64,000 bases of DNA from an uncultured Bacilli bacterium (GTDB taxonomy: Bacteria > Bacillota_I > Bacilli_A > RF39 > UBA660). A program made the translations under genes and the position numbers. Of this stretch, positions 34,924 through 43,840 are shown piece by piece. Each line of letters starts with the position of its first letter. Position 1 is the first letter of the stretch. The stretch is from NCBI GenBank assembly GCA_910584165.1, contig CAJTZU010000002.1, positions 62,001 to 126,000 on the forward strand, written 5' to 3'. The notes beneath the pieces were generated by a model, which had not been told where the DNA came from, did not search any database, and worked only from the letters and a program-made list of their open reading frames with translations.

Positions 34924-35679
34924 TCATAAAGAAATAGGCAAGTCAAATTGAGAGATAGCATTCTGTGCGGTCTCTTCTATTACTTTTTCTTTACTAATTT
35001 TCTTTATTTCTGCTATTTTTGAAGCTACTATTTCTGTATAACTAGGTTCATTTTTCTTACCTCTAAAAGGTTCTGGAGTTAAATAAGGACTATCTGTTTC
35101 TAATAATAGATAAGATAGTGGAATCTCACGTACTACCTCCTTTAATTTTTCACCATTTTTAAAAGTTACAACGCCACCTATTCCAAATTTAATATTTAAA
35201 GAAAGAAAACGTCTTGCCATTTCTATACTAGAGCCATAGCAATGCAAAATATATTTTACATCTGGATATTTCATCATTAATTCATAGGTATCTAAAATAG
35301 CATCTCTACTATGTACAACGACAGCCTTATTATATTTTTTTGCAAGAACTATCTGTTTTTCAAATAGTTCTTTTTGTTTTTCTTTAGAGGATTCATCATA
35401 ATGATAATCAAGACCTACTTCTCCTATTCCTACTATTTTAGAATCTTGAATATGTTCTTCTATCCATTTTAAATCTTCTTCCTGATAGTTATCAACAAAC
35501 TCAGGATGAATTCCAATTACTCCATAAATAGATTTATTTTTATTTATTATTTCTAATACTTCCTTATTAGAATCTCTATCACATCCTGCTGTTATCATAA
35601 TACCAGGCATTCTTTGAATAACTTCGTCCATATTTTCATAATATTGTTTTTCTAAATGACAATGTGTATCTATAAGCAT
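34924..35679 (-). CDS. tatD: TatD-family metal-dependent DNase
   Basis: A 251-residue TatD/YabD hydrolase with a TIM-barrel fold. Metal ligands are in IDTHCHL (3-9), GEVGLDYHY, VHSRDA, HCYG and ETDSPYLTP. Such enzymes are 3'-5' exonucleases or D-aminoacyl-tRNA deacylases. The ATG at 35679 has GGTGAT upstream. It sits in the metG-tatD-3D-rsmA order typical of the region. Confidence 0.93.
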   Translation of the reverse strand: MLIDTHCHLEKQYYENMDEVIQRMPGIMITAGCDRDSNKEVLEIINKNKSIYGVIGIHPEFVDNYQEEDLKWIEEHIQDSKIVGIGEVGLDYHYDESSKEKQKELFEKQIVLAKKYNKAVVVHSRDAILDTYELMMKYPDVKYILHCYGSSIEMARRFLSLNIKFGIGGVVTFKNGEKLKEVVREIPLSYLLLETDSPYLTPEPFRGKKNEPSYTEIVASKIAEIKKISKEKVIEETAQNAISQFDLPISL

Positions 35680-35721
35680 ATAATCACCAAAAAACATTAT
35701 ACCACAAGATAAAGATTCTAA

Positions 35722-35898
35722 CTATTCCTCTTTATTTTTTCTTCCCAATTTATAATAAAGAATATAAGAAATTACTACTAAAAAATATAAAATATCTGTA
35801 ATTTGATAACTAACTACAAAACTACAAAATACTAAAATCGATACAAAAGATAGTAATAAAACTGTTTCTTTTGATACATTTTGTTCTTTTGTTTTCAT
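35722..35898 (-). CDS. Small membrane protein, 58 aa
   Basis: A short protein with two predicted membrane helices (about 14-30 and 33-49) and charged ends. The ATG at 35898 is preferred since the upstream GTG belongs to the GTGAGGAGA ribosome site. I do not recognise a family. It is on the same strand as tatD, 42 bases upstream of it. Confidence 0.6.
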   Translation of the reverse strand: MKTKEQNVSKETVLLLSFVSILVFCSFVVSYQITDILYFLVVISYILYYKLGRKNKEE

Positions 35899-35913
35899 AT
35901 TCTTTCTCCTCAC

Positions 35914-35945
35914 AAAAAAGAGTATATCATATAGATATCCTCTTT
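35914..35945 (-). terminator. Intrinsic terminator
   Basis: AAAGAG plus TATATC (35917-35928) pairs with GATATC plus CTCTTT (35934-35945) with one mismatch. A T run follows on the minus strand. It ends the zinc-ribbon run. Confidence 0.7.
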
Positions 35946-36001
35946 GTTATAAAAAGTTATCGACAAAGTTAGTCATTTTACGGTATTTTACAAAAATACT
36001 T

Positions 36002-36766
36002 TTATTTTAAATAAACTCCTTCTGTAGCAGAAATTGTATAATCTCCTTTTTTATTGCGAATTAAATCATCATAAAGTTTTTCCACATTTTCATAACCAAG
36101 AATACAATTATTCCTATCACCATAAGCACAACCTGTTGGAACTCTTACAAAACCTGGAATATTAGAAATAACGTCATTATCTATTAACTCTAAATTACTA
36201 TACATTACAGAAGCATAAACAGAAATGTTTTTTCCATTCACAATATAAGTTGCTGTAAAAACATCGTGTAATTGGTTAGTATCTAAATTTTTATGCTTTA
36301 AAAAATAAGTTCCATAATATTTCCATTCTGGTGATTTTATATCACTAATAGAAAGAATTGGCTGTTCTTCTAATTTATTAAGAGAAGCCTTATGAATTTC
36401 TTCTAGTTGAGCCTTCGTAATTTCTGATAAATCTTTTATACTTTTATCTTCTGGCATTTCAACAGGAAAATCAATAGCTTCATTGTCAATGGAAGAAATA
36501 GTTTCTTTTCCAAAATTCAAAATTTTAAAAAATATAAGCGTAAACATTAACATAACTATAATACCTACTAATAAAATAAAAAACAAAACACTATTAAATA
36601 TTTTTATACCGCTTTTTACTATATGTAATTGAATTTCATCACTACTTAGATTATCTTTTTCTACTAACATTTCTTGTTTACAATATTCACAAGTTATTTT
36701 TTTATCTCCCTCTGATACCGATAAACTTGCCCCACAATTTGGACATTTTTTACTTATAATTTTCAT
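36002..36766 (-). CDS. Zinc-ribbon membrane protein, paralogue 3
   Basis: A 254-residue protein. An N-terminal zinc ribbon (CPNCGASL at 8-15, CEYCKQ at 31-36) is followed by a charged segment, a membrane helix (about 53-80) and an outer domain (85-254). The outer domain contains a DLSEITKAQLEEIHK helix, an EWKYYGTYFLKHK strand and a final SATEGVYLK strand. It is the last of three adjacent paralogues that share the whole plan. It has a GGTGAATAT ribosome site. The outer-domain family is not one I recognise. Confidence 0.75.
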   Translation of the reverse strand: MKIISKKCPNCGASLSVSEGDKKITCEYCKQEMLVEKDNLSSDEIQLHIVKSGIKIFNSVLFFILLVGIIVMLMFTLIFFKILNFGKETISSIDNEAIDFPVEMPEDKSIKDLSEITKAQLEEIHKASLNKLEEQPILSISDIKSPEWKYYGTYFLKHKNLDTNQLHDVFTATYIVNGKNISVYASVMYSNLELIDNDVISNIPGFVRVPTGCAYGDRNNCILGYENVEKLYDDLIRNKKGDYTISATEGVYLK

Positions 36767-36781
36767 ATATTCACCTTAATC

Positions 36782-37516
36782 CTAACGATTTGTTTTTTCT
36801 ATATAAAGATTTTCTGTACTTGAAACAATATATTGATTCGTTTCATTACGAATAACTTTATTATAAAAGTCTTCATTACTCTCATATCCTAAAACAGAAG
36901 TATGAGGACAAAATACCTTTCCACGATAAGGAATCAATAGTATTTTTTCATCTGTCAATTCTAAAGGAGAATATTCTACCCCTGCATAACCTTTTACGAC
37001 TGCTCCTTCTATTATATATTCTTTTACATACATATCATAAATTTTATTTTGATTATTATTCTCTTTATGTCTTAAAAAATATTGTCCAATAAATTGCCAT
37101 TCAGTTTGCTCAACATTTTCCTTCTTCATCTTACTTAATTCTTCTAATGATTTATTAGAAATTTGTTTTTGAGATTCTTTATCAATCTGGGATAACTCTG
37201 TAATATATTGTTTTTCTGGGATAAAAAAATCCTCTTTTTGTTTTGAATGATTCATACTTATTATTAAGAAAAGAATAATAATTCCCACTACAACTAAAGC
37301 AAAAAAGATTCCTATTAACTTACTTACTGTTGTTTGATAATATTTTCCTTTATAATAATTTTCTACACTTAATATGTAATCTTCATTGGCTTTATTTTTA
37401 TTTTTTCTTGCTATAGATATTTCCTGTTTACAATATTGACAAATAGTTTTTTTATCCTCCTCAGAAAACTTCAAAGGGGCTCCACAATGAGGACAACTTT
37501 TTTGAATAATTTTCAT
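36782..37516 (-). CDS. Zinc-ribbon membrane protein, paralogue 2
   Basis: A 244-residue paralogue of the neighbours. The zinc ribbon has CPHCGAPL and CQYCKQ. A membrane helix lies at about 68-90. The outer domain again has a DKESQKQISNKSLEEL helix, a TEWQFIGQYFLRHKE strand and a VSSTENLYIEK C-terminus. The ATG at 37516 is used, because the upstream GTG is part of GGTGG. It is 15 bases from the next paralogue. Confidence 0.75.
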   Translation of the reverse strand: MKIIQKSCPHCGAPLKFSEEDKKTICQYCKQEISIARKNKNKANEDYILSVENYYKGKYYQTTVSKLIGIFFALVVVGIIILFLIISMNHSKQKEDFFIPEKQYITELSQIDKESQKQISNKSLEELSKMKKENVEQTEWQFIGQYFLRHKENNNQNKIYDMYVKEYIIEGAVVKGYAGVEYSPLELTDEKILLIPYRGKVFCPHTSVLGYESNEDFYNKVIRNETNQYIVSSTENLYIEKTNR

Positions 37517-37529
37517 GTTTACCACCTAC

Positions 37530-38327
37530 TTATTTTTCTAAGTATAATCCTGTTGTACCAGAAATTATATACTTATCTTGTTGCTTTCTAAGAACTTTAT
37601 TATAAATTTCTTCGTCTGATTCATACCCTTTTAAATAATAACCAGGTTTATTGTCAATATAAGTAAACGGTGCATTAACTTTTCCTGAAAAGGAATTTAA
37701 AACGATATTATCACTTGATAATTCTAAATTCATATATTCTAAAAAAGCATAACCTTCTATTTTTTTATTTTCAACTGTATAAGATTTTTTGTAAACATCA
37801 TAAAGTTTATTAATACCCTCATATTCATTTCTATTAGAATCTTTAGAACTTAATAGATACATTCCTACATATTCCCATTCTGTTTCAGTAGAACCTTGCG
37901 GTAAATATGTTTTTTCACTATTAAGTTTTTTCTCTGTTTCTTTGTGAAATAATTCTAATGATTTATCATCTATTTGTGAAATATCTGTTACATACGTTTT
38001 TTCTGGGATATTAGAAGTAGAATTACTATTACTTTTCTCTATTTTTTTTACAATATCACCACTTACTGAGATAATTAAACCACCAATAAAAAGAACTGCT
38101 ATTAAAACAGAAACAATAATTGCAATATTTTTACTACTCATCTTTGATTTATTATCATAATATTTTGATACATGCAAACAAAAATCGGTACTATCAAAAT
38201 CTTTATTATTTTCTTCCCTTTCAATCAATAATTTCTGTTTACAATATTCACAAGTCACTTCAGTTGCTTGTGAATCAATCGATAAACTCGCTCCACAACT
38301 TGGGCATTTTTTTTGTACTAATTTCAT
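37530..38327 (-). CDS. Zinc-ribbon membrane protein, paralogue 1
   Basis: A 265-residue paralogue at the head of the tandem triplet. The zinc ribbon has CPSCGASL and CEYCKQ, the membrane helix is at about 68-88, and the outer domain runs to the end (ISGTTGLYLEK). It has an AGGAGGAGTTT ribosome site. The same conserved elements (DISQID helix, EWEYVGMYLL, GYESDEEIYNKVLR) recur in all three copies, which indicates recent or selected tandem duplication. Function unknown; zinc ribbon inside and a sensing domain outside suggests signalling. Confidence 0.78.
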   Translation of the reverse strand: MKLVQKKCPSCGASLSIDSQATEVTCEYCKQKLLIEREENNKDFDSTDFCLHVSKYYDNKSKMSSKNIAIIVSVLIAVLFIGGLIISVSGDIVKKIEKSNSNSTSNIPEKTYVTDISQIDDKSLELFHKETEKKLNSEKTYLPQGSTETEWEYVGMYLLSSKDSNRNEYEGINKLYDVYKKSYTVENKKIEGYAFLEYMNLELSSDNIVLNSFSGKVNAPFTYIDNKPGYYLKGYESDEEIYNKVLRKQQDKYIISGTTGLYLEK

Positions 38328-38349
38328 AAACTCCTCCTACTATAAATTT

Positions 38350-38358
38350 ATTATATCA
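38350..38358 (-). promoter_or_regulatory. Extended -10 promoter of the zinc-ribbon run
   Basis: TGATATAAT on the minus strand, 23 bases upstream of the ATG at 38327, just after the metG terminator. Confidence 0.6.
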
Positions 38359-38370
38359 CACAAAATTTTC

Positions 38371-38397
38371 AAAAAAAAGAACTACTTTTGTAGCTCT
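38371..38397 (-). terminator. Intrinsic terminator of metG
   Basis: AGAGCTAC/GTAGTTCT stem (38378-38385 with 38390-38397) with one G-U pair on the minus strand, followed by a run of eight T. Confidence 0.82.
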
Positions 38398-39935
38398 TCT
38401 AAAAATTTTTCTTTATCAATACGAGCAAATAATGCTTCTGGGTTATTTAATTCTTTTCCACTTTCTAGTCCACCGAATTCTTTTATACTTTCAAAATCAA
38501 TTTTATCTGTATTTAATTGGCTATAAATCTTTTCTGCTGTTTCTGGTAAGAATGAATGAAGTAATACTGCACCTATTCTAATAGATTCTAACAAGTTATA
38601 AATAACGGTCTTTAATCTTTCTGTATTTCCTTCTTTAGCAAGTGTCCAAGGGCAAGTCTCATCAATATATTTATTGCTTCTTCTAAATATTTCAAACACG
38701 TGGTCAATTGCTTCTGCTACTTTTAAAGATTCCATAGCATTACTAGTAGCATAAATAGATTCTTTCACAACATTTTTTAAATCTACATCTAATTCTTCTT
38801 CAGTACCGATAGATGGAACAATACCATCAAAATATTTTTTAGCCATTGAAATTGTTCTATTAACTAAATTTCCTAAGATGTTTGCTAAATCAGAATTATA
38901 TCTTTCAATCATTAATTCATAAGTTAAGTTTCCATCATTCGCAAAAGGAATTTCATGAAGCACATAGAAACGCACTGCATCTACTCCAAAAAGCTCTGCT
39001 AAATCATCGGCGTATACGGCATTACCCCTACTTTTTCCTATCTTATCATTATTGGTAAGTAACCATGGATGACCAAATACTTGCTTTGGTAACTCTAAAT
39101 CTAATGACCATAGGAAACATGGCCAATAAATGGTATGGAAACGAATAATATCTTTTCCAATTAAATGTAAGTCTGCTGGCCAATACTTTTTAAAATTATC
39201 AGTTGGATTTTCTGTATCGTAACCTATCTCAGTAATATAATTTGTTAGAGCATCTAACCATACATAAACAACATGTTTAGGATCAAAATCTACTGGAATT
39301 CCCCAACTAAATGATGTTCTAGATACACATAAATCTTGTAATCCTGGTTTAATAAAATTATTAAGCATTTCGTTCTTACGAGATTCTGGTTGAATAAATT
39401 CTGGATGAGCTTCTATATATTCTACTAATCTATCTTGATATTTTGATAGTTTAAAGAAATAAGCTTCCTCACTTTTTTCTTCTACTTCTCTTCCACAATC
39501 TGGACATTTTCCATCTACTAGTTGAGATTCTGTCCAAAAAGACTCACAAGGGGTACAATATAAACCTTTATATTCTCCCTTATAAATATCTCCTTTATCA
39601 TACATTTTCTTAAATATCTTTTGAACTTTTTCTTCATGTTCTTTATTAGTTGTTCTAATAAAATAATCATAACTTGTATTCATTTTATCCCAAATCTCTT
39701 TGATTTGAGTTGCTACTTTATCAACATATTCTTTTGGGCTTACCCCTGCATCTTTAGCCTTTAATTCAATCTTTTCACCATGCTCATCTGTTCCTGTTTG
39801 GAAATAAACATCGTATCCTTGTGCTCTTTTAAAACGTGCTATCGCGTCTGCTAAAATAATTTCATAAGTATTTCCAATATGTGGTTTTCCTGATGTATAA
39901 GCAATTGCTGTTGATATATAATATTTTTCTTTCAT
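38382..39935 (-). CDS. metG: Methionyl-tRNA synthetase
   Basis: A 517-residue class I synthetase charging tRNA-Met. The HIGH-type motif is HIGN (19-22), and KMSKS is present as KIGKS (298-302). A zinc site has Cys127, Cys130, Cys144 and Cys147. There is no C-terminal tRNA-binding domain, unlike the 664-residue Bacillus enzyme. It is 11 bases downstream of the dUTPase-like gene, and both follow a Met-specific T-box leader, so it is regulated by uncharged tRNA-Met. Confidence 0.95.
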   Translation of the reverse strand: MKEKYYISTAIAYTSGKPHIGNTYEIILADAIARFKRAQGYDVYFQTGTDEHGEKIELKAKDAGVSPKEYVDKVATQIKEIWDKMNTSYDYFIRTTNKEHEEKVQKIFKKMYDKGDIYKGEYKGLYCTPCESFWTESQLVDGKCPDCGREVEEKSEEAYFFKLSKYQDRLVEYIEAHPEFIQPESRKNEMLNNFIKPGLQDLCVSRTSFSWGIPVDFDPKHVVYVWLDALTNYITEIGYDTENPTDNFKKYWPADLHLIGKDIIRFHTIYWPCFLWSLDLELPKQVFGHPWLLTNNDKIGKSRGNAVYADDLAELFGVDAVRFYVLHEIPFANDGNLTYELMIERYNSDLANILGNLVNRTISMAKKYFDGIVPSIGTEEELDVDLKNVVKESIYATSNAMESLKVAEAIDHVFEIFRRSNKYIDETCPWTLAKEGNTERLKTVIYNLLESIRIGAVLLHSFLPETAEKIYSQLNTDKIDFESIKEFGGLESGKELNNPEALFARIDKEKFLEELQK

Positions 39936-39946
39936 AATATCTCCTC

Positions 39947-40408
39947 CTAATAATCTGATTCTCTATCTATAAAATCATTTTCTTCATTATCTACTACTAA
40001 ATATTTTATGAATATTCCCTGACACATGCCATCTCCTTTTTTAACGATATAATCTTCTGTTCCTTCATTTTGAATACATATCCACATGTGTCCATTATTA
40101 TTCTTGTTATTATAATAGTCGGCATCAATTACCCCTACTTGGTTGCACATTCGAACGTTATACTTAAATCCCATGCTACTTCTATCTACCAGTAATAAAG
40201 CATCATCTGGTTCCATTGCAGCCTTTACCCCTGTTGGAATTTTTTTTATTTCTCCAGGTTTCAAAGTATAATCAAATAATGCATAAAAATCATACGCTGC
40301 TGCATATTTTGTTTCTCTTTTGGGCAAAGAATATTCTTCATATAACTCTTTATCATCAGCTATATCTTTCTTGAATTGCTCAAATGTAATTTTTTCAAAC
40401 TTTCTCAT
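39947..40408 (-). CDS. dut: dUTPase-family protein
   Basis: A 153-residue trimeric dUTPase-fold protein. Motif 1 is AAAYDFYA (36-43), motif 2 DRSSMGFK (75-82), motif 3 GVIDADYYNN (92-101) and motif 4 GDGMCQGIF. The canonical Gly-Val-Ile-Asp-Ala-Asp/Tyr segment supports dUTP hydrolysis; a dCTP deaminase-related activity is possible. The ATG at 40408 follows AGGAGTG. The frame extends upstream to 40465, but this region is the T-box terminator and is not coding. A dUTPase under a methionine T-box is unusual. Confidence 0.85.
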   Translation of the reverse strand: MRKFEKITFEQFKKDIADDKELYEEYSLPKRETKYAAAYDFYALFDYTLKPGEIKKIPTGVKAAMEPDDALLLVDRSSMGFKYNVRMCNQVGVIDADYYNNKNNNGHMWICIQNEGTEDYIVKKGDGMCQGIFIKYLVVDNEENDFIDRESDY

Positions 40409-40429
40409 ACTATCACTCCTTTTAGTAAT

Positions 40430-40647
40430 AAAAAAATCACATCCTACTATAAGGACGTGATTCACGCGGTACCACCTTAATTTATAAATTAATATTTATA
40501 CACTCAAAGCCTTAACGCGGCACACGTTTTATACTTTCCTATAAAAAGCTCCAGACCCATTCGAAATAACTTCCATTTCCTTGCTCTCACCTAACCAAGG
40601 TCTCTTTAAAATATCCATTATTTTTCTTTCCTTCTTCGCCTTTGAAT
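40430..40647 (-). promoter_or_regulatory. T-box riboswitch, methionine specifier
   Basis: A tRNA-sensing leader upstream of the dUTPase-like gene and metG. The T-box core AAGGTGGTACCGCG is on the minus strand at 40465-40478. The terminator hairpin (40436-40446 with 40452-40461) and T run follow at 40430-40461. Before it lies stem I. By the spacing known from glyQS, the specifier codon is ATG at 40558-40560, followed by the CTGGAGC element. So uncharged tRNA-Met would allow readthrough and raise expression. The specifier call is by alignment. Confidence 0.92.
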
Positions 40648-40653
40648 GGCTTC

Positions 40654-40682
40654 ATTATAACACACTATCTAACTTTCTTCAA
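40654..40682 (-). promoter_or_regulatory. Sigma-A promoter of the T-box operon
   Basis: TTGAAG (40677-40682), 17-base spacer and TATAAT (40654-40659) with extended TGT, on the minus strand. It overlaps the last codons of the upstream AbrB/SpoVT-type gene. Confidence 0.82.
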
Positions 40683-41109
40683 GATACATTCTTAAAAAAG
40701 AAGTTATAAAAGAAAGAAATTCTCTAGCTTTCTCTTCTTTCGAAAATAAAACAAATCTTCCTACTTCTCTATCATCCAATAAAATTGGTAAAGAAATACA
40801 TTCTTCCTCTTTTAATTTTTTTTCTAATTTCTTTTTAGAAAGAGCTGTTGGATATCTCAATATTTCATAATCTTCTAATAGTAAACCTTCCATGTGATAA
40901 CATTCATAAAGAGAATTTAATAATACTTCTGCTAAAAAGCCAATTTCTCGAATACTAGAGTACTTAGAGATAGAAATATTGTCTGAATCACAGGATAGTT
41001 CTAATAAATCTCCATTATGAATATCCATTTGCTTTCTTACATCTTTGGGAAGCACTAATCTTCCCAATTCGTCTATTTTTCTAATAATTGTATTTTTACC
41101 TTTCTGCAT
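40669..41109 (-). CDS. AbrB/SpoVT-type transcriptional regulator
   Basis: A 146-residue DNA-binding protein. The N-terminal swapped-hairpin AbrB domain is clear (IIRKIDELGRLVLPKDVRKQ, with NGDLLEL). The C-terminal region (about 55-146) is a short GAF-like domain similar to that of SpoVT, which is 178 residues. SpoVT acts in the forespore; AbrB is a transition-state regulator. abrB lies beside metS in Bacillus, and this gene also neighbours metG. The C-terminal domain makes SpoVT more likely. Confidence 0.85.
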   Translation of the reverse strand: MQKGKNTIIRKIDELGRLVLPKDVRKQMDIHNGDLLELSCDSDNISISKYSSIREIGFLAEVLLNSLYECYHMEGLLLEDYEILRYPTALSKKKLEKKLKEEECISLPILLDDREVGRFVLFSKEEKAREFLSFITSFLRMYLEES

Positions 41110-41158
41110 AAAAGCTCCCTTCTAATAGTAGTTTGTTTCTTTCAATTTGAATTATACT

Positions 41159-41187
41159 TTGAAAATAGAAGAATTGTATGTTATAAT
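41159..41187 (+). promoter_or_regulatory. Sigma-A promoter of the pyrophosphatase gene
   Basis: TTGAAA (41159-41164), 17-base spacer, TATAAT (41182-41187) with extended TGT. Confidence 0.85.
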
Positions 41188-41217
41188 CGTATAATGCACA
41201 AAAAGAGGAGTGATTAT

Positions 41218-42855
41218 ATGAAATCAATGAAAGAACAACCTACCTATGTATTTGGTCATAAAAAACCTGATACAGATAGTGTTTGCAGCGCAATCTCTCT
41301 TGCTTACTTAAAAAATGCATTGGGCACTAAATCTATTCCTACCATTTTAGGAACTTTAAATACGGAAACCAAATTTGTTTTAAAATATTTTCAAGAAAAA
41401 GAGCCTAGATATTTGAATGATGTTAAATTACAAATTAGAGATATTGATTATGGTAGAAATCTTTATTGTGATAGGCATGAATCTCTATATAATACAATTT
41501 CCTACATGAGAAAAAATCATTTAAGCTCTATTCCTATCGTAGATGATAAAAGAAAATTTTTAGGGCTTCTTTCTATGAAGGATATTACAAATGAATTAAT
41601 TAGTTGGGACTATGATGTTATCAATACTTCCTTTGATAATATATTACATACATTAGAAGCAGAAATTGTTTTAAAATTTGATGAAGAAATAACAGGAAAT
41701 GTTATGGTTGCATCCTTCAGAAGTACTACCTTTATTAAAGATATTGAATTAGATAGTAATTCTATTTTAATTGTTGGAGATAGACATAGTATTATTGAAT
41801 ACGCTGTTGAAAGAGGCGTAAAAATGCTGATAGTAACAGGAAGTAATGACATTAAACCAGAGCATGTTGAAATTGCCAGAAAAAATCATGTTAATATTAT
41901 TAAAACATTCTTAAGAACTTTTAACGTTGTTAAAGTTGTTGGTATGTGTAATTATGCAGAAACTTTAATGTGTGAAAAAAATATTGTATCTGTTCAAGAA
42001 AAAGATTATGTAAATACTTTTTCAGACTTAACTAATAAACTTCGATATAAAGTTTTCCCAGTATTGGATCAAGATAAAACTTGTTTAGGGGTTATTCAAT
42101 TAGCAGATTTAGTAAATAAGCATCGAAAAAAAGTTATTTTAGTTGACCATAATGAAAGAGAACAAAGTGTTGACGGATTAGAAGAAGCGGAAATTGTAGA
42201 AATTGTTGACCATCATAAAATTGGTACAATTGGTACTACTCAACCAATTAATTTTAGAAATATGACAGTTGGTTGTACGGCCAGTATCATTTACCTTCTA
42301 TTTAAAGAAAACAAAGTAGATATTCCTAAAAATATTGCAGGTCTTATGTTATCTGCTATCATTTCTGATACTTTATTATTTCGTTCTCCTACTGCTACGG
42401 AATTAGATAAAGAAATAGCTTTCAATTTATCACAAATTGCAGAAGTAAATCTTGAAGAATATGGTTATGAAATGCTAAAAAGTGGCTCTTCTTTAGAAGG
42501 CAAATCTATTGAGGACATTTTATTTACTGATTTAAAAACCTATGCATTAGATGATTCTAAATGTGGAGTTGCTCAAATTAATACATTAAATATTGAAGAA
42601 ATTGAAAAACAAAAAGAAGAATTATGTTCTCTGATTGAGCAAACTTCAAAAGAACAGAATTATCAAAATCTATTATTACTGGCAACAGATATCATTAAAG
42701 AGGGTTCTTATATCTATTATAATGAAGCAAGTAAAAATATGATTATGAAAGCATTTGGTGTAGAAAACTTATCACAGGGTTACTTCTTACCTAATATTGT
42801 TTCACGTAAAAAACAAATTATGCCTATTATTTTAGATATTTTAGAAAATAAATAA
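41218..42855 (+). CDS. ppaC: Mn-dependent inorganic pyrophosphatase with CBS-DRTGG insert
   Basis: A 545-residue family II pyrophosphatase (DHH superfamily) that hydrolyses PPi to two phosphates. The first metal motif is FGHKKPDTDS, then the DHH motif VDHHKIG and GCTAS in the later half. Between them are two CBS domains separated by a DRTGG domain (about 65-300), which bind adenine nucleotides and regulate the enzyme. The ATG at 41218 follows AGAGGAGTG; the ATG at 41194 lies too close to the -10. The insert is typical of clostridial and Erysipelotrichia enzymes. Confidence 0.93.
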   Translation: MKSMKEQPTYVFGHKKPDTDSVCSAISLAYLKNALGTKSIPTILGTLNTETKFVLKYFQEKEPRYLNDVKLQIRDIDYGRNLYCDRHESLYNTISYMRKNHLSSIPIVDDKRKFLGLLSMKDITNELISWDYDVINTSFDNILHTLEAEIVLKFDEEITGNVMVASFRSTTFIKDIELDSNSILIVGDRHSIIEYAVERGVKMLIVTGSNDIKPEHVEIARKNHVNIIKTFLRTFNVVKVVGMCNYAETLMCEKNIVSVQEKDYVNTFSDLTNKLRYKVFPVLDQDKTCLGVIQLADLVNKHRKKVILVDHNEREQSVDGLEEAEIVEIVDHHKIGTIGTTQPINFRNMTVGCTASIIYLLFKENKVDIPKNIAGLMLSAIISDTLLFRSPTATELDKEIAFNLSQIAEVNLEEYGYEMLKSGSSLEGKSIEDILFTDLKTYALDDSKCGVAQINTLNIEEIEKQKEELCSLIEQTSKEQNYQNLLLLATDIIKEGSYIYYNEASKNMIMKAFGVENLSQGYFLPNIVSRKKQIMPIILDILENK

Positions 42856-42878
42856 CTTCATAGAGGTTATTTATTTTT
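42850..42878 (+). terminator. Intrinsic terminator
   Basis: AAATAACTTC (42850-42859) pairs with GAGGTTATTT (42863-42872), with one G-U pair, then T-rich sequence. Confidence 0.75.
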
Positions 42879-42963
42879 GTAAAATTTTGTCTAATTAATC
42901 ATTGTTAATTAATTTAAGGTTGATACTTTTTTCCTTATATGCTACTTTTAAATTGGTGAGAAT

Positions 42964-43806
42964 ATGAATGAAAATAATAATATAAATCTTGTACCTAATC
43001 AAAATGGATATCCTCCAAAAAAGAAAAGTCCAATACTTGTAATTGTACTCATTGGAATCATTTTAATAGCTGTAATTACAATTGTTGCTTTCTTACTTTT
43101 AAATAATTCTGATAAGAAGGAATCTCCAAAAAGAAAAGAAAGTAATACAAATATGAATACAAACTCTAATACCAACTCCAATATAAAAACAAATTGGAGT
43201 GGTATCTATGAAAACAATGAAGGCACGATTACTATTTATCAAATCAACGAAGAGCTTCTCCATTTTGATTTAGCTTTAAATGGAGGAAATGCCAGCGGTT
43301 CTGCTAATATATCTGAAAATGTTGCTGAAGGAAAAATATTTTCTACTTATACCTTTACATGGAATAATGGAAAAATTGAATTTACCACGAATGATGAAGA
43401 TTTAAAAGCTGGTTCTTTTACAAAAAAAGAAGACTATAGCAAAGAGCAATATTATAAAGATAATTATGGGGATCCTAGTTACTTAAATAGTTCTATTAAT
43501 GGAGTCTTTAAAAAGGATGATAGTACAATTACTATTTATCAAACAAAAGAAAGCCAAGCCGAAATTTTAATATCACAAAAATTCTCTGTTTATTCGATGT
43601 CTATTCCTATCGTTAATGGTGCATTAAGCATAGAACAAGAAAGTTTTGGAGATATTGAAAAAATTAATATTACTTTTACAAATGATAGCATAACAGTAAC
43701 TGCTTCTAGTAGTGATACAGATTCCTTATTAAACCGTATTAATGGTTCTTATAAAAAAGAGAAAAGTTATACTATGGATGATATTTTAAGCGAGAATAAA
43801 CAATAA
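42964..43806 (+). CDS. Membrane-anchored protein with duplicated domain
   Basis: A 280-residue protein with a short cytoplasmic start, a membrane helix (about 22-46), an Asn/Thr/Ser-rich linker (55-75), and an extracellular part. The latter has two related beta units: NWSGIYENNEGTITIYQ (about 78) and INGVFKKDDSTITIYQ (about 179), with a shorter INGSYKKE copy at the end. A promoter was not identified with confidence. Its function is unknown; the design suggests a surface or sensory role. Confidence 0.75.
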   Translation: MNENNNINLVPNQNGYPPKKKSPILVIVLIGIILIAVITIVAFLLLNNSDKKESPKRKESNTNMNTNSNTNSNIKTNWSGIYENNEGTITIYQINEELLHFDLALNGGNASGSANISENVAEGKIFSTYTFTWNNGKIEFTTNDEDLKAGSFTKKEDYSKEQYYKDNYGDPSYLNSSINGVFKKDDSTITIYQTKESQAEILISQKFSVYSMSIPIVNGALSIEQESFGDIEKINITFTNDSITVTASSSDTDSLLNRINGSYKKEKSYTMDDILSENKQ

Positions 43807-43809
43807 TAA

Positions 43810-43839
43810 AAAACAGATATTCAATTGAATATCTGTTTT
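43810..43839. terminator. Bidirectional intrinsic terminator
   Basis: A perfect 30-base palindrome (43810-43824 with 43825-43839) with terminal A and T tracts, between this gene and convergent mfd. Confidence 0.88.
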
Positions 43840-43840
43840 A

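Noticed and set aside
40409..40465. Upstream extension of the dUTPase-like gene
   Set aside because: The added residues would be encoded by the T-box terminator hairpin; the ATG at 40408 has the proper ribosome site.
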